Assembly: GCA_031273985.1 (NCBI GenBank)
Contig: JAISQV010000102.1
Location: 1-14,318 of the forward strand
Reading direction: 5' to 3'
DNA length: 14,318 nucleotides
Source: Spirochaetaceae bacterium
Lineage (GTDB): Bacteria; Spirochaetota; Spirochaetia; Treponematales; Breznakiellaceae
A model generated the notes under the pieces. That model saw only the letters and a program-made list of their open reading frames with translations, did not search any database and was not told the DNA's origin. The translations under genes were made by a program, and so were the position numbers. Position 1 is the first letter of the stretch, and every line of letters starts with the position of its first letter. Below are positions 13,147-14,318 of this stretch, piece after piece.

Positions 13147-13866
13147 GTGGAAGCGGAAAGCGGCGCCGCCCGGCCTGGATGCCCCGCTCCCCGGCCCCGC
13201 CGGGGGGATCTCTTCGGCGAGGCGGAAGAGCGGGAGGGCCCGGACTCCGGCCTGGATTCCGCCGCTGCGGCGCTGGCGGATCTTTCCGCCGAGGCCCACG
13301 ACGCCTTTGCCCTGGCCTGCATGAGCGATCCCCCCATAGCGGCGGCGGCCCTGCGCTTCGCCCGGCGGGTAATCGCAGCCGCGTCCCGGGCCGGCCCCCT
13401 GAGCAGCGCCGAAGCGCGGAGGGCGGCGGAACAGGCCGCCACAGACCGGGGGGACGGGGATGTGCGGCTGGTGCGGGAAAGAGCCTACCGGGTGCGCCGC
13501 GAAATAGACCGTATGCGGGGCTTCCTCCGCTTCAGCCTGGCGGGGGGCATCTACACCGCCCGCTGCGCGCCGGACAACTTCATACTCCCCGCCCTGGCCG
13601 GGCATTTCAGCGCCCGCTTCGGGGAAAGCCCCTGGGCCGTCATAGACGAGAGGCGGGCGCTGGCCCTGCGGGGCGGCGGCGCGGAGCCCCGCATCATGGC
13701 TCTGGCGGAATTTGAGGCTCCGGGGGCCGCGGGGGAAGAACCCTGGGAAGAACTCTGGCGGCTTTACCACCGTTCCGTAAACAACGAGGCCCGGCAGAAC
13801 CCCGCCCTGCAGGCCCGCTTCATACCGCTCCGCTACCGGCGCTACCTCACGGAGTTCAAGGTCTGA
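13147..13866 (+). CDS. DUF4130 / TIGR03915-like DNA metabolism protein
   Basis: A 239-residue partner of the radical SAM protein. Family features are EIDRMRGFLRFSLAGGIYTA (about 114-133), ALAGHFSARFGESPWAVIDERRALAL (144-169) and the C-terminal WRLYHRSVNNEARQNPALQ and PLRYRRYLTEF (about 201-237). In several lineages this domain is fused to a uracil-DNA glycosylase-like (UdgX) domain; here there is none. The usual N-terminal segment with a YD-F-G motif, as I recall the family, also appears missing: the first 45 residues are low-complexity and only GDLF resembles the conserved LF site. The start is GTG 13147 with weak GAGG four bases upstream. It is in the same frame as the radical SAM gene, separated by its UGA and two codons. 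Biochemical function unknown; a role in DNA repair or modification is inferred from the pairing. Confidence 0.82.
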   Translation: MEAESGAARPGCPAPRPRRGDLFGEAEEREGPDSGLDSAAAALADLSAEAHDAFALACMSDPPIAAAALRFARRVIAAASRAGPLSSAEARRAAEQAATDRGDGDVRLVRERAYRVRREIDRMRGFLRFSLAGGIYTARCAPDNFILPALAGHFSARFGESPWAVIDERRALALRGGGAEPRIMALAEFEAPGAAGEEPWEELWRLYHRSVNNEARQNPALQARFIPLRYRRYLTEFKV

Positions 13867-14141
13867 AAACAAGAACCAAGAAAAACACTAAAGACACGAA
13901 AAAAGATAACCACGAACCTCACGAACCAACGAACGGCACGGACCACACGGAAAAATCAGGTAATGAGGAAAGATGAAGAATTTAACCACGAAGGGGAATA
14001 CAGGGAAGAGAAGACGAATAACGAAGAATTTTAACCACGGAAAACACGAAAGACAGGGACAAAAGCGGGAATTTCGAACAAAAAGTCAGTGTTGTCTGCG
14101 TGGTCCGTGGTTAAACCTATTGATTTGACCTCATCAAAGTA
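13867..14141. repeat. AACCACGAA-type periodic repeat region
   Basis: An A-rich, gene-free stretch with repeated ACGAA and AACCACG motifs (for example 13907-13931 and 13982-13992). TTTAACCACGG (14030-14040) faces CCGTGGTTAAA (14105-14115) as perfect 11-bp inverted ends enclosing 64 bp, the same arrangement as at 3621-3775. No terminator or promoter is evident. Confidence 0.6.
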
Positions 14142-14318
14142 CTAGACGCCGGAGAGGCCTGAACCGGCGGCGGAATCCTGAGAATCCGGGGCGGACAGGA
14201 AATCGAGATACTTCTGCACCTGCCGGGGGGCGGGGTTAAACAAAAAACCCACGGCGCAGGCCCAGGGGCTGGCGCGTATCCAGCGGGCTTCGGCGGCCAC
14301 GGTGAAGCCGGGAATACC
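14142..14318 (-). CDS. C-terminal end of an unidentified protein (partial)
   Basis: The last 58 codons of a leftward gene that continues beyond the right edge, ending at TAG 14142-14144. The visible residues run from GIPGFTVAAEARWIRA through WACAVGFLFNPAPRQVQKYLDFL to a Ser/Gly-rich tail. The pattern of a beta strand with RWIR, then VGFLF and a terminal helix recalls the end of a PilZ domain (cyclic-di-GMP binding), but this is a weak resemblance, and the N-terminal RxxxR motif that would confirm it lies outside the window. Confidence 0.55.
   Translation of the reverse strand, partial: GIPGFTVAAEARWIRASPWACAVGFLFNPAPRQVQKYLDFLSAPDSQDSAAGSGLSGV

Noticed and set aside
13198..13212. Sliding-clamp motif in the DUF4130 protein (GDLF)
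   Set aside because: It lacks the conserved Gln-Leu; only two residues of the motif match.
12094..13872. 592-codon minus-strand open frame
   Set aside because: Shadow of the radical SAM and DUF4130 genes, both supported by conserved motifs.
13867..14141. tRNA or rRNA gene in the A-rich intergenic region
   Set aside because: No cloverleaf, TTC-loop or rRNA-like segment; the sequence is explained by ACGAA-type repeats.

Overview
This GC-rich window carries eleven complete protein genes and two partial ones at the edges. The organism is most likely a spirochete related to Treponema. The evidence is the FlgF-type / FlgG / free rod-binding protein cluster, which resembles TP0961-TP0959 of T. pallidum as I recall it, together with paralogous lipoproteins. 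This is inference from gene content; no rRNA or tRNA gene is present.

Layout. (1) 1-2037, minus strand: two tandem enolase-superfamily sugar-acid dehydratase genes (left one cut by the window edge), with a promoter/operator region at 2072-2150. (2) 2327-2971, minus: a PrsW-family membrane protease, divergent by 26 bp from (3) 2998-3540, plus: a shikimate kinase-like gene. (4) 3541-4046: a repeat-rich intergenic region ending in a sigma-28-type promoter. (5) 4047-6232, plus: the flagellar rod genes flgF-like, flgG and a FlgJ-type rod-binding protein, with a 14-bp perfect hairpin between the first two. (6) 6255-9509, minus: two tandem paralogous lipoproteins of unknown function. (7) 9808-11620, minus: a THUMP/RlmL-type RNA methyltransferase followed 16 bp later by a TetR regulator. 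(8) 11848-13866, plus: a radical SAM protein of the DNA modification/repair type (TIGR03916-like) and its usual partner, a DUF4130/TIGR03915-like protein. (9) 13867-14141: periodic AT-rich repeats. (10) 14142 to the edge, minus: the C-terminus of an unidentified protein.

How the genes work together. The flagellar genes build the periplasmic flagellar rod and appear to be driven by sigma-28. The dehydratases share one promoter and look like a sugar-acid catabolic operon whose copies keep the same barrel residues but differ in the substrate-contacting N-terminal loop. The radical SAM/DUF4130 pair is the best candidate for a poorly described system. It has a near-consensus promoter whose predicted start coincides with the ATG (a leaderless mRNA), a palindrome over the -10, and a C-terminal QLPLF resembling a sliding-clamp binding motif.

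Several small repeat families lie between genes: AACCACGAA-type periodic repeats (two sites), a 10-bp CGCGGATTAA repeat, GGTGACTGACACCA palindromes, a hairpin flanked by GATTG-type direct repeats, and a GC-rich multi-hairpin element just after two stop codons.
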